Assembly (NCBI GenBank): GCA_947044405.1
Contig: CAMRHE010000156.1
Span: 2,275,001 to 2,339,000, forward strand
DNA from: Leptodactylus fallax
Taxonomy: Eukaryota > Chordata > Amphibia > Anura > Leptodactylidae
DNA: 64,000 nt
Reading direction: 5' to 3'
Of the stretch, positions 47,377 through 59,035 are shown piece after piece. The position numbers were made by a program, and so were the translations under genes. The notes under the pieces are model-generated. The model was not told the DNA's origin and made no database searches. It saw nothing but the letters and a program-made list of their open reading frames with translations. Every line of letters starts with the position of its first letter. The stretch's first letter is position 1.

Positions 47377-48985
47377 CACTACTGTTCAAAAGTTTGGAGT
47401 CACCCAGACAATTTTGTGTTTTCCATGAAAACTCACACTTTTATTTATCAAATGAGTTGCAAAATGAATAGAAAATATAGTCAAGACATTGACAAGGTTA
47501 GAAATAATGATTTTTATTTGATATAATAATTTTCTCCTTCAAACTTTGCTTTCGTCAAAGAATTCTCCATTTGCAGCAATTACAGCATTGCAGACATTTG
47601 GCATTCTAGCTGTTAATTTGCTGAGGTAATCTGGAGAAATTTCACCTCATGCTTCCAGAAGCCCCTCCCACAAGTTGGATTGGCTCTATGGGCACTTTTT
47701 GCATACCATACGGTCAAGCTGCTCCCACAACAGCTCAATGGGGTTGAGATGTGGTGACTGCGCTGGCCACTCCATTACAGATAGAATACCAACTGCCTTC
47801 TTCTTCCCTAAATACTTCTTGCATAATTTGGAGGTGTGCTTTGGGTCATTGTCCTGTTGTAGGCTGAAATTGGCTCCAATCAAGCGCTGTCCACAGGGTA
47901 TGGCATGGCGTTGCAAAATGGAGTGATAGCCTTCCTTATTCATAATCCCTTTTACGTTGTACAAATCTCCCACTTTACCAGCACCAAAGCAACCCCAGAC
48001 CATCACATTACCTCCACCATGCTTGACAGATGGCGTCAGGCACTCTTCCAGCATCTTTTCAGTTGTTCTGCGTCTCACAAATGTTCTTCTGTGCGATCCA
48101 AACACCTCAAACTTCGATTCATCTGTCCATAACAGTTTTTTCCAATCTTCCTCTGTCCAATGTCTGTGTTCTTTTGCCCATATTAATCTTTCCCTTTTAT
48201 TAGCCAGTCTCAGATATGGCTTTTTCTAGGCCACTCTGCCCTGAAGGCCAGCATACCTGAGTCGCCTCTTCACTGTTGACACTGGCATTTTGCTGGTACT
48301 ATTTAATTAAGCTGCCATTTGAGGACCTGTGAGGCGTCGATTTCTCAAAGTAGAGACTCTAATGTACTAGTCTTGTTGTCTTGTCAGTTGTGCAGCGGGG
48401 CCTCCCACTTCTCTTTCTACTCTGGTTAGAGCCTGTTTGTGCTGGCCTCTGAAGGGAGTAGTACACACCGTTGTAGGAAAACTTCAGTTTCTTGGCAGTG
48501 TCTCGCCTGGAATAGCCTTCATTTCTAAGAACAAGAATAGACTGTCGAGTTTCACATGAAAGTTCTCTTTTTCTGGCCATTTTGAGAGTTTAATCGAACC
48601 AACAAATGTAATGCTCCAGATTCTCAACTAGCTCAAAGGAAGGTCAGTTTTATAGCTTCTCTAACCAGCAAAACTGTTTTCAGCTGTGCTAACATACTTG
48701 CACAAGGGTTTTCTAAACATCCATTAGCCTTCTTACACAGTTAGCAAACACAATTTACCATTAGAACACTGGAGTGATGGTTGCTGGAAATACCCTCTAT
48801 ACACCTATGTAGATATTGCATTAAAAACCAGACTTTTGCAGCTAGAATAGTCATTTACCACATTAACAATGTATAGAGTGTATTTATGATTCATTTAATG
48901 TATGTTATCTTCATTGAAAAAAACTGTGCTTTTCTTTCAAAAATAAGGAAATTTCTAAGTGACCCTAAACTATTGAACGGTAGTG
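47377..48985 (-). mobile_element. Tc1/mariner element, DD38E family B, copy 2
   Basis: 1609 bp with TA at 47375-47376 and 48986-48987 and the same inverted ends as the 23304 copy. The two copies align along their whole length with scattered substitutions and very few length changes. This copy has more lesions in its transposase. Each copy has its own TA target, so they are independent insertions rather than a segmental duplication. Confidence 0.95.
47539..48580 (-). pseudogene. Tc1-like transposase DD38E, several lesions
   Basis: The open start (48580-48359) covers the first HTH and GRPRC motif. A 4-bp insertion near 48370-48385 then shifts the frame; the coding span is 1042 bp against 1038 in the other copy, matching this. 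AAG to TAG-type stops follow just after (CTAGTACATT) and near 48228 (GCCTAGAAAAAG in minus reading). The longest remaining open piece (48105-47686) contains KHGGGNVMVWGCFG, QQDNDPKH and SPHLNPIELLW, where the usual Asp of SPDLNP is His. Catalytic second Asp and Glu remain. Not functional. Confidence 0.9.
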
Positions 48986-48987
48986 TA

Positions 48988-49917
48988 TGTTAGAGACAAA
49001 CCATGGCCTAATAATAGCTCTGATACATGCAGAGGTTTATACAGAATCAACACTATCAGTGTATCCAATATAAAGTTAATTGGTCGGCTGTATATCCTGG
49101 GAGTGTGTGCCAAGTTTACATTCTGGAAAGGAATTTTACTCCTTGTGTTTATTCCTCTTGAGAAGAGAGAAGCTCTAGGGATTTCCTGCAGGCAAGCCAA
49201 AATAGCAGACGTTGTTACCTAGGGAAGAAAACGAGGAAGACATGATATGTTTAGAATGATATGTACAAGCAATGCTGTTATAGAGAACATATGGTCACCA
49301 TCATTTCTATTCCAATTGTTATTCAAGACGCAGCCAAACATATAATCAAAATATATCCAAAGGAAATATAATTGACCGTTTGCTCACTAGCATTGAAATG
49401 TGATAAACCAAGGAGCATGTTGTTGCTATTCAGATAGGAGATTTAGGTAATAGTCACTAGATTACAATGAGTTTACCGCTTCATAGGCTTTGAATTAGTG
49501 AATGAGTTAGTATCTTAATGTCCACTTACAGAAGTTTCTATTTTATACAGTACCTGCAAGAATTTCAGTGAATGCCCTAAACAAATAGATACTAACTTAT
49601 AATAGAGTTAATAGCAGTGTAAAATAATTTATTTTATGCAAATATGTAGAGACCTGTCAATGAAGCTGAGCCGAGCAGGGGAAAGCCAGTGGGAAGCTGC
49701 TCAGTGGACATTTTCCATGTGCGTGACTCGTTTCTAAGGTTTGTACTTGTCTTTCTGTTTGGGCTGCATTCACCTGCTGACATTTTCCCTTTAAAGGAGG
49801 GAGAAGTGGGAAGGTTCATTGCATGCAGGTGCTAATAATAACAGCACACAACCTAGTGTCATATGTAAGCTGTGATTTGTGAGCTCTAGCTATATACGGT
49901 CTAGGTCAGGGACGTAG
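48988..49917. other. no gene or repeat recognised
   Basis: Unassigned sequence; short open frames on both strands near 49000-49220 lack domains. Confidence 0.35.
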
Positions 49918-49927
49918 CTATAGAGCA

Positions 49928-50725
49928 GGGGTCAGCAACCCACGGCACTGGTGCCGGAGTCGGCACCCAAGGCATATCTACCTGGCACAGGACTCTCTCT
50001 GCTGTTTTAAACAAATGGCAGTGCTGCTCCAGGTGGCAATCTCTCTAATAGTCCCTGTAAATGCAGTTGGAGGGGAGGGTGCACTGGGAGGTGGTGGGAA
50101 CATGAGGCACAATGTCTAAGTGTAAAGGCCCATAGCCTAGTCAAAGGTCAGCAATTACCTGTGTAAAGTATAATATGGCAGCTAAATTTGCCTTCACTCA
50201 TTTCATTAGGATTGTAGAAATTTGTTTGGATTTCTTCAACAAAAAGACTAGGCTGTGTGATGGGCATCCTCTGCTCCCACAGTCAGGCTTACTGCAGATT
50301 ATACTTAGCCCCATGTCCAGTCCAAATATGAATCAGTTTGCTAAAAGATCACATTGAAATGTAAGCTCCATGGACTAACTAACTTGTTGCAGTTATGGTT
50401 TGTGTTCTATGACTTTCATGTAGGACAGTTTTTCACAACCTTTTCAGACTCAGGGTCCTCCTGAAAAAAAAAAATTCCTTGGAGCACCCCCTACCAAATA
50501 ATTTTTACCAAAAGTCAAAAAACATCCTAAGGAAACAGATAACATTGCATAAAGGCATGGGATCATCCTTCTAAATACTTCTAGAGTGTTAATGCCTCCT
50601 GTTGGTAATCACCGATGTAGGAGGGTGACACCCTTACAATTATTACATGACATACTGAGTACTTCATATTTTGATTTTTTTTTTTCCAAATTGGCACCCC
50701 AGACTAAAAAGGTTGCTGACCCCTG
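49928..50725. mobile_element. hAT-type non-autonomous element, 798 bp
   Basis: Perfect 15-bp ends CAGGGGTCAGCAACC / GGTTGCTGACCCCTG, flanked by ATATAGAG (49920-49927) and CTATAGAG (50726-50733), seven of eight matching. The same ends bound the 158-bp MITE at 9161. Only short open frames lie inside, none resembling a hAT transposase. A CACAACCTTTTCAGACTCAGG segment near 50436 looks like another hAT end, so a nested insertion is possible. Confidence 0.88.
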
Positions 50726-50733
50726 CTATAGAG

Positions 50734-53700
50734 GGTGCAGAGGTAGTAGTTGCTACAGGGCCCTGGAGCCTGAGGGTGCCTAATGGTCTTTCTACAGTAT
50801 CGTAAGATACCAGTATTACACATAGCACATGGTAAGTGGGGGCCCTGTTACAGATTTTTTTTTCCAGTAAGCTTCAAGTTATGCCTCTGGCCTAGGTGGT
50901 ATAACCCCCCCCCTCCTTTTGGCAAATGATCTACATACTGCCAGTACAAATATGAGAGAGATCTTTAGCTGTATAGCTGTATTAAAAGGAAGTTAGATAG
51001 GTTAAGTATATTCCAAAAATATTCCAAAAATTTTCACCAAAGACCTCCTGACACAATAGCAAATCATAAATAAATAAAATTGGAGTTATACTTTAAATAA
51101 AAATAACACACTTTATTTAAATATATTTTTAAGGTCCTCTTTTTTTCTGCAACATAGGAGTTTTCTCTCCTTCTGTATTATTATCACTTTGAAGATATCT
51201 TAACAACTTTTGGTGCGATTTAATGGTGTAACTGCATTAGCACCACCACCTGACAGGTCTTGATAAGCACAACTTTTTTAATACAATACCCTCAATGTTT
51301 CTTGGTCGTATGGTATTTGGATCTTTATGATTGTATTGGTTTGCTATGTGTGAACCTCAAGAAGCAGCAGTTGACTTCATATTTCATATAGCACAACATT
51401 GTCATTGCTGAAATAATTTAATTTGACACAATGCTCATCCCACATGACTGCTGTCATTTTGTAATATATATGTTACAGGTATTGTTTGAAGCAAAGGTAT
51501 TGTATAGAGCTCCACACTGATCGGGCTTTAGCGGCATCCAGTGATTTGTATTTGGGTTTGTATCAAGCAAGCTTCATTAGATACAATTGCTGCTTTAAAA
51601 AAAGGAGAATTCTGGAAACTATAGTAAATTTGTGAAATTTGAGAATCTTAATTTTAATTGTTTCATTTAAGGGCAACCTGTATTTGACATTGTAGAAATT
51701 TGATGTACAAGATATGTTTACAGTTGTGAGATATGTTCTTATTTGTCTGTATCGAGTGTCACTGACTTAGAATTGGCTGACAAATATCTTATTCCTACAG
51801 TTATGGTTATGCTAGCCAGTAGGGTGGATGCAGCATTATTGAATTGATGCTGTGTAAGCATCATCAGGTTCTTTATATTTTTAACCTTTTTTGAGAAGTG
51901 ATTTCCAATATCTTAGTGGCAATATAGGGACTGCACCTTCGGTGTTACTATATTATGTAGCCGACGTATGTATTTCATTAGGGAATTATTGAATAGGATA
52001 GGTGGTTTCTACTCACTGCTATAATGATTTAGGTAGGCCGCTCCACCCCTGTTAAAAAAGTTTTATACTACTAAAGTTATTATCCATCTAGTATTTGATA
52101 GGTTCAATTGCTCTTGCATATGATGAGTGTCAGTAAAATTGGGGGGCACAATAGATAGAGATGGTTTTAGATACTGATTGCCCCTTTGGAGATAGAGTTT
52201 GGACATTAATCGTCCTTATGTGATAATGCATGCGAGATGATGTCATATTGAACGTTATTTAGAGATGCGCAATATTAAGGCTGGATTAGAGGTACAGTTT
52301 ACCATTTACCATCTAAGAACTGTGTAGGCGCAGCGACGTCATTTTTGGACGTCATTTAGACATGCACAATACAAAGGATGAAGTTATGTATCTAACCTGG
52401 TGCATAGGATGTTATGGCATGCGTGGTGACGTCATTGCGCATTAGCGCACACTATTGACGTCATCGCGCACTTGCTCCTGCGCTATTTGTAATTATGGAA
52501 CCCGGCATCATATACACATGGGTGGATATTGCCACCCACCTCCTGTTAAACTTGTGGAACCTGCAGGTGAACAATAATTAATTCATATGGGGGTGTATTT
52601 AAACATGATAGATGACAGGTAACTTTACCACCAATGTTTTTTAGAATTAGAGTAGCTAGATTGCTGACCCTACCACTGTAGTGATCAGGAGGCTGCTGTT
52701 GTGTTTTGTCTGTGAAGTGGTTCATATATAATAATGACCACTATGTATTTTTCTGCTCCATTATTGGAGTTTTGAGATCTACCCTAATTAATAATTTTTC
52801 ACTACCAGTTCCTTAGGAGATAGGTCCCCTGATGAACGGTTTCTCCACCGTGAAACGTGTGTAGGGACATTTAGGGACAATGTTTTTTTAGGGACAGTTG
52901 CATTGGTACTGCCCTTGTTAGGGTGGGAGTTATGGGGGTTAGAGAGAGAACTGAGGGTGAGTTAGGGCAGATATGGGACCCAGGACCCACTCTGACTGAC
53001 CTCCTGGCATACAGGCGAACTACATGAACCAGCGGAGCGGTGAGATTTATTTCTCAATTTTCATTATTCTCTGCTAATGCTGATGTATGTTTACTATGAG
53101 ATATGATATATATGGTACATTTGCATATCTTTCTCTATATAGATCCGGTGAACTGGAGTCTACGTGTAATGAAATTGGTGGTATTTATTTTGGTACCTTT
53201 AGATGTTTTTGATAAGTGGTGATTTTTTTATTTGTTATTTATTAAAAGTTATGTTTTAGTATATTATACGTCTTTGCTGGTAGTATAAATTTGTGAAACC
53301 AGCAGCTAACTGAAGTTGAAGGTTGTTTGACCAAAATATCATTTGTAGATTGCCTTTTCACCAACAAAATTCAGTTAAATATTGGATAATTTTGGAGTGC
53401 GGAGTCTTATTTTCTGTATCATATTCCTAAATATTCTATAGAATGCCTAAAACTTGAATCCAGTGTATAAACAAAATTAATTTGTATATGTTTCTTAGGT
53501 ATTCTGTAAATTAGTGAGTTTGTTTTAGGCAATATGTAGATGCCTCCATGCACATTAAATGGTCTCCAGTTCCAGTGGGTTCAGCCAACATTTATCTAAT
53601 GCAGTTGTTTGCAAACTTTCTGAAGGCAGGACCCACTTCTGGATGAGAATTTTACCACTCTAATGTATTTAGCTGCATTTGAAAAATAAATGTCCCTACC

Positions 53701-53786
53701 TGTATTCTGCCTCTTGCTGTGCCTTTTATTCTATTCTGCCATCCCTAATATATCTTAAAGTTTCTTTTCCTGTAGCCCATATACAA
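50734..53786. other. 3 kb without gene; GACGTCA-rich patch and GATGA..GAAACG module
   Basis: 52320-52480 contains GACGTCAT several times, including full TGACGTCA palindromes at 52427-52434 and 52456-52463. 52822-52862 has CCTGATGAACGG followed by ACCGTGAAACGTG. Both look like parts of an amphibian repeat whose ends I cannot define. Confidence 0.4.
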
Positions 53787-54048
53787 TACACTGACAAGCA
53801 AAAGGGTAACAATGTTTTGAACGTTTGACTTCCAGGCTCCATATTTAACCATCCACTACATCTTTGAATGTGAGACTACCATCATTTTATAGATAATCAT
53901 CTTAAATTTGACTTACAACTATTTAGCATATGATTAGTTATGCAGATTCTTGTCATGTAACTGCATTGTTACTGTTTTGTTCCTGGTGGTGGAAACATAT
54001 TTTTCTTCTTGTATACTACAAATTACAACCTGTTCTCCCATTTCTGAA

Positions 54049-54102
54049 TAGCTCAGTAGGTTATTAGGTTCATACCCTAGCGAAAGGTCACTGGTTCAAA
54101 TC
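54049..54102 (+). other. tRNA-like sequence in the Tc1 leader
   Basis: TAGCTCAGTAGG (54049-54060) matches an RNA polymerase III A box. TTAGG-TTCATAC-CCTAG (54064-54080) forms an anticodon-type arm with CAT at 54071-54073. GGTTCAAATC (54093-54102) resembles a B box. The T-arm stem does not pair and the D-arm lacks its 3' strand, so this is a decayed tRNA-derived piece, not a working tRNA gene. It ends 11 bp before the transposase start codon. Confidence 0.55.
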
Positions 54103-54428
54103 GAGGATCAGCCATGAAGAAGATTTCCCATGAAAAGAGAAACAGCATCATCGAGCTAAGCCAAGAAAATTGCCAAACTGCATCATGCGAGTGTCATGAC
54201 AGTTGGAAGAATACGAAATGAAGTCCGTCCATCCATTCAAAAGGCAAGAGGTAGATGTCCAGGCAAAATATCGGCGTCAACAAGTCAGCTCATCACAAGG
54301 TCTATCAGTTCTGGCACGACAACCATGACAGTGGAGGTGGCTAGTATGCTTCTTAATAGAGAGCTCACAGACGTCCATGTAGATCACACACATTGCACCA
54401 TAGAATGTGCGTTACACAAGTCTGGTGT

Positions 54429-55313
54429 AAGGGAATTGCCAGTTGAGCAATTCCCCAGTGCTGCTGGTGAACCCTGCAAGGAAGGGAATGACAGAGACAG
54501 TGAGTCCTAAACTCGACCCAGCCCCTGTCCCTGCCTATTTACCTCACTGTCCCAATGACAGGGACAACTGGGCGTTAGTCCCTTCTCTAGATAAGTGACA
54601 ACACAAAATGCAGACAAGACAAACAACACAGAAGAGGAGTCAGCAAGCAAAGGGTCAAAGCCAGAGAGACAAAGCAGTACCAAATCACAATCCAATAGAG
54701 TAGTCACAAGAAAAGCCAAAGGTCAGAAGTCAGTAATACAATACAATAGCAAGAAAAATGCTTAGCGAGGACAGAGTCACAATAGCCAGCAACCAAGTGT
54801 GGGCTGATGGGCTGTAAACAGGAAGTCAGAACCCACCCCAGGATTGATTGGCAGATAGGCAATATGGGAAAAGTACCTGGGAGCTCATGCGCCCTCTGTT
54901 GGATGTAACAGATCCTCAATTTGCTTTAGACCCACTGAGTCTTGAGACAGCAAAAGAGATTTTAGCCAAGCCAATTTCACTCATCTGCATACAGCACTGT
55001 TTCGGGATGTTTGTCCCTCATCAGTGCAGAGCAGAGTGAATTGGCTGGCTTTGTGGGAGGCAATGAGTGGCTAAGGGATATAATCACAAGGCAAAGCTGA
55101 GATTAACTATTAGAGGAGCAGAGGGAAACAAAGGAGAGAGAGATGGGTGTGGTGGAAAATCAATTACAGAGGTGAGGGAATAGGACAGTGTTCAGACAGG
55201 GTACTACAAGAATCTAAAGCAAGGAATCATAGCCGGACATGCCTCCTGCACCATAGCATGTGGCTGAAGGATGGCGTTGAGGTCCGAATGGGCGAGGACG
55301 TTACATCTGGAGT
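54429..55313. mobile_element. 885-bp insertion inside the Tc1 transposase
   Basis: TCTGGTGT (54421-54428) before and TCTGGAGT (55306-55313) at the end look like an 8-bp duplication with one mismatch, and the transposase frame resumes directly after. The insert holds a GGGAATTGC..GCAATTCCC hairpin at its left and, at 54862-55046, the repeat also seen at 8876-9076 in reverse. The terminal inverted repeats are not obvious. hAT-type by TSD length only. Confidence 0.6.
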
Positions 55314-55451
55314 GGTGGCCCGAAAAAAAGGTGAAGAAGCCTCAACTTCAATATTGTCATAAGCGTTGGCTCTAGTTTGCAAAAAGTACAAAAAGTGGAC
55401 AGTAGAAGATTGGAAACAGGTGATTTAGAGCGAAGAGATGGAAGTCTTTAA

Positions 55452-55960
55452 CCACCTCCTTACCACCCATAGACTATATACGTCCAAGGGGTGGTTGCCT
55501 TGTTCTGCAAGGATGTACCAGTACGTCCAAGCAGAATTCAGCAGCTGTAACTTCAGCCGGAGCACACAGAGAGAAGGCAGGGAAGGTTTATTACCTTCCC
55601 TGCCATCCCAATCGCTGAGGAGTTATAGTTCCACCCCCGACGACACCATACAAAATAAAAATTACTGTAATGGACAGTAAAAACTATTTTAAAAAGTTTT
55701 TTAGTAGCACTTTGTGTTATTAAATAAAGAAAAATGAAAAGTGAAAAACAGACATGTTTTCCCTCCTCTTTTGTTTAGATTTTCCCGGATATAAAAAAAA
55801 ATTTAAACACATGCAAAAATAAAAACAACATAAAAATAAAGCCCTATGTGTCACCGAAAAAAGACGCAGAAATTAGTTGAATAACGCATATGATAAAAAT
55901 GTTACAGCCCTCAAAACCGCACATACAGGGGGGTGAAGCATCTGGTATGGAAGTGGTTAA
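55452..55960. mobile_element. TTAA-flanked non-autonomous element
   Basis: TTAA at 55448-55451 and 55957-55960 with inverted ends CCACCTCCTTACCA / TGGTATGGAAGTGG (imperfect). A perfect 12-bp hairpin GGCAGGGAAGGT / ACCTTCCCTGCC lies at 55576-55604. AAAAAGTTTTTTAGTAGCACTTTGTG near 55691-55716 recurs in reverse near 672-695. The transposase sequence reads through when one TTAA and the insert are removed. piggyBac or Kolobok-type. Confidence 0.8.
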
Positions 55961-56632
55961 TGGGTACAAATGGGTCTGGAAGAAACAAGAGAAAAGAGGG
56001 CTAACAGATTGAGAAATTGAAGGAACTGTCAAGTTTGGTGGAGGAAGCCTGATAATATGGAGTTCTTTCACAGCCAAAGGCGTTGGATACTTGATCAGGA
56101 TCGATGGTGGTCTCAATGCTGAGCTATATGTGGGTACCCTATACAGTATAATGATTTTCTTCATACTATGGGTATGAAAAGGACGACTTAGTGTTCCTGA
56201 AGCATACGCCGAGATTAGCGAAGAAATGGTTCAATGACAATGAAGGTGAGGTGCTCAGACTTCAACCCAATCGAACACTTGTGGGTAGAGTTTAAGAAAA
56301 AGCTGTATTCCTACCCAAGTGAGTCAACCAGTATGCACAAACATTGGGAATGTGTAGAAGACACCTGGAACCAGATTTCAGTCGAGACATGCTTGAATCT
56401 GGTCAAGAGCATGCTGAGAATTCTTCAGGCAGTCCTGAAAGCCAAAGGTGGATTTACAAAATACTAACAAAATAATAACAATTAAAATTAAGATTTTTAG
56501 GAGTAAAACAGTAATAATGTAGTTACATGACAAGAATCTGCATAACTAATAGTTGCAAGTCAAATTTATGTGTGAGATAGCCAAGATGATTGCCTATAAA
56601 ATGATGGTAGTCTCATATTCGAAGCTGTAGTG

Positions 56633-58320
56633 TATGTAGTATAATTCTCTATGTGGCCCCACATAGAATTTAATTTTCCACAGTGCGTCCAGTGTATAAT
56701 ACTCTACATTGGCCGTTTCATTAGCAGAGATGAGGAAAACACACAAAATTAGTTTCCATGAATATTCATTAGGTTTGCCCTTCCCAGGATCATTTCAGTA
56801 AATTATTGTATTCTGGGGTCTCCCCAGGGAATGTGAAGAAAAAATAACAAACACTTGCCTTTTCTCACCTCTCCTGGGCATCCTCCAATGTCGTCTTCAG
56901 GCACTTTACTGACATCACTACATCCCAGGGTCACTGCTGAGGCTGTGATTGAGCCTATGTGGTGACAAATGGATATGTTGACGCCATGAAGTATTGACCC
57001 AGCATTTTGACATCAGCACACCCCATATGACCGTTGAAGCCCAATCACAGTGTTATGATAGTGTCTCTGGAGCAAATATCAGAAATTGCAGGAATTGGCT
57101 GACAACAGAGAGCAGTAGAACTAACTAATGAATCTTACTCTGAGAGATAGATCCCAAGCATGCAAATGCTTTCATCAGTGCCAGCCGCGAAGCCAGATGG
57201 ACTTGTGCTGAATATGGTACCCAAGTTATCCTCACAGAAACTTGTATAAGAAATAAAAAACTGAAGTCAAACCAGATAAACTTACAAGCAGCATATTTCC
57301 AGCAATAAGCCAATAGTCAGTCTGAGACGTAATGTCAGAGCCAAAATCAAAAAGACAAGCAGATTTCCAGTAATAAGCCAAAGGTCAAAATAGAGCAGTC
57401 CAGCACAAACAATCAGGATATGGAAGCCACACTAAGTACAACCAAATAGCAGACACCTGGCTGAGGAGGAAGAGGGTTTAAATATGCCTCCTTAGCCGCT
57501 AATTAGATACGCTTAGAAGACCCCTGAACACGGCAGAAGCTTCACAGTACACAGTAACCTTAAAGCAACAGAGAAAAGTTAAACTGAGATTCCTGACACA
57601 CAGGCCCCAGCAGTGACCTCCGAGGTGCATGACATCAGCTAGAGGCCTGAAGAGGACGCCAGGACACTATCCAATGCCCTGGAGAAGTATTACTGTTATT
57701 TTTACTCTTCCCTCATTTGCATATTTCTAAAATAGTCTTGGGTGGGAAAACTTAAAAATCTTATTTGCTTGAAAATACCAATTGCAAAATAGCAAAATGA
57801 AATGCTCAGCTGAGTTCCAGCATATTGGCAGTGTGACCATTATATAATATAATACGTAGCTAACGTTGGTCACCAATAAAATATACCAAAACTGTAAACA
57901 GGTTTATTACATACAGGTCGTGAAGAGCAAGACAAATAACGTCATATTTCCTGTGTAGAATGCCATAGGAAAGCAAGTGAAATGTTACCTTGTAATGCAA
58001 AGGTTCCCCCTATCAAATTATATAAGAAAATAAATATTTGAGCGGAAAAAATGTTTATATGTAGTATTTTATTCCTTCCAAAAGTCTGTTTTTCCTGGCT
58101 GAGTTCACATATTGGAAAACAATGTCAAAACAGAGGCCTGGTTTTTCCTTTATCTTGCCTTTGCCAGGTGGCAAATGTGTAGTCGAGACTTAACATGCTG
58201 AGAGTTATTTATGAGCAGATTGGTAGAATCAGAAGAAAAGCAACGGTGCAAATGACAGAGTGTATACTACATTTACTTGTCTTGAAGCACCACTGTCCTT
58301 GAATGTTGGAAATATTCCAT
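56633..58320. other. no gene; repeat fragments
   Basis: 56860-56960 (minus) and 57600-57720 (plus) match the CCTGAAGAGGA module at 4770-4860. 57080-57600 has no assignment. Confidence 0.4.
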
Positions 58321-58458
58321 TTCCTTACGTCCTACAGCAGCACAATATGGGGTATTCCTGCCCCTGTGTGCTGGTAGGACAGACGGAACTTTTAATTAAC
58401 ATAAAATATGCCTGACTACACTACCCTATAAGAGGGCAAAGAGACCTCCCCCCTTGTG
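58321..58458 (+). repeat. DIRS left inverted terminal repeat
   Basis: Matches the reverse complement of 62899-63029 with scattered mismatches and indels, including CTACAGCAGCAC against GTGCTGCTGTTAG. Confidence 0.9.
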
Positions 58459-58630
58459 ATTTTTTCTGTCCTGTGTGGTGGGACAGGTGGATGGAGGTCT
58501 TTTGTCCTCCCATATTTTGTTTTTTCCCCTAAAGTTTGTTAACTTCCTTTGGGGAGTTATCCTTACACCTCTCTTCTTTCTTCCACTGGATGCTTCTGTG
58601 GAAAAGAAGGGGGGGTTTATTTAAGCAGTT

Positions 58631-58930
58631 TTTTTTGTGCTAACCAAGCTTTCAACCTTCGCTCTGAAAAGGTTGATTTCAGTAGTTCATGCAGCTATAG
58701 TTGCATGCTGCATGTTCAAAGACCTGTAATGCAGGCCACTTGTGCAGCCTTGAGGTGGAGTATTGCCGTGTCACTTACCTTTTTTGTGCCTAGCCAAGCT
58801 TTCAACCTTTGCTCTGAAAAAGTTTATTTCAGTAGTACATGCAGAGGTAGTTGCATGCTGCATGTTCAAAGACCTGTAGAGCAGGCCACTTGTGCAGCCT
58901 TGATGTGGTGCATTACTGTTTCACTTACCT
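58631..58930 (+). repeat. 150-bp tandem duplication in the DIRS leader
   Basis: 58631-58780 and 58781-58930 are two diverged copies in exact 150-bp register (CCAAGCTTTCAACC at 58645 and 58795; TCACTTACCT at 58771 and 58921). The period is a multiple of three and an open frame (58549-59043) runs through both, giving a 50-residue repeat containing FNLRSEKV/FNLCSEKV and HVQRPV. Whether this frame is translated is unknown. Confidence 0.85.
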
Positions 58931-59035
58931 TACAAGCTCTACGGCCGCCAGAAGTGACGTCAGTCACTTTGTTCCTCCGCAACCTTTGTTTGTGTTCTGG
59001 TTTTCCAGGGACTGAATTCTCAGACGGAGAATTTT

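Larger units (their letters stand above)
54114..56467 (+). pseudogene. Tc1-like transposase, frameshifted and twice interrupted
   Basis: Starts MKKISHEKRNSIIELSQENCQ at 54114. It shifts frame near 54190 and continues TVGRIRNEVRPSIQKARGRCPGK (HTH and GRCPGK motif) to LHKSGV at about 54428. There an 885-bp insertion begins. Reading resumes at 55314 (VARKKGEE, later CKKYKKWTVEDWKQVI), with a stop where Trp is expected and SEEME where SDET is expected, so the first catalytic Asp is Glu. At TTAA (55448) a second insertion begins, and reading resumes at 55957 (NGYKWVWKK). The last part (56234-56467) has DFNPIEHLW and ends GGFTKY. Removing each insert at its duplicated site rejoins codons smoothly, which supports the boundaries. 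Confidence 0.85.
53789..56632 (+). mobile_element. Tc1-like element split by two later insertions
   Basis: The left end CACTGACAAGCAAAAGGG follows TA (53787-53788). About 110 bp of inner terminal repeat (GAGACTACCATCATTTTATAG through GATTCTTGTCATGTAAC) recurs in reverse at about 56526-56632. The outer 60 bp of the left end has no partner at the right. Inside are a tRNA-like leader, a broken transposase and insertions at 54429-55313 and 55452-55960. Without these the element would be roughly 1.4-1.5 kb. Confidence 0.85.

Noticed and set aside
54049..54102. Functional tRNA-Met gene
   Set aside because: The acceptor and T stems do not pair and the D arm is incomplete, so only a tRNA-derived remnant is supported.
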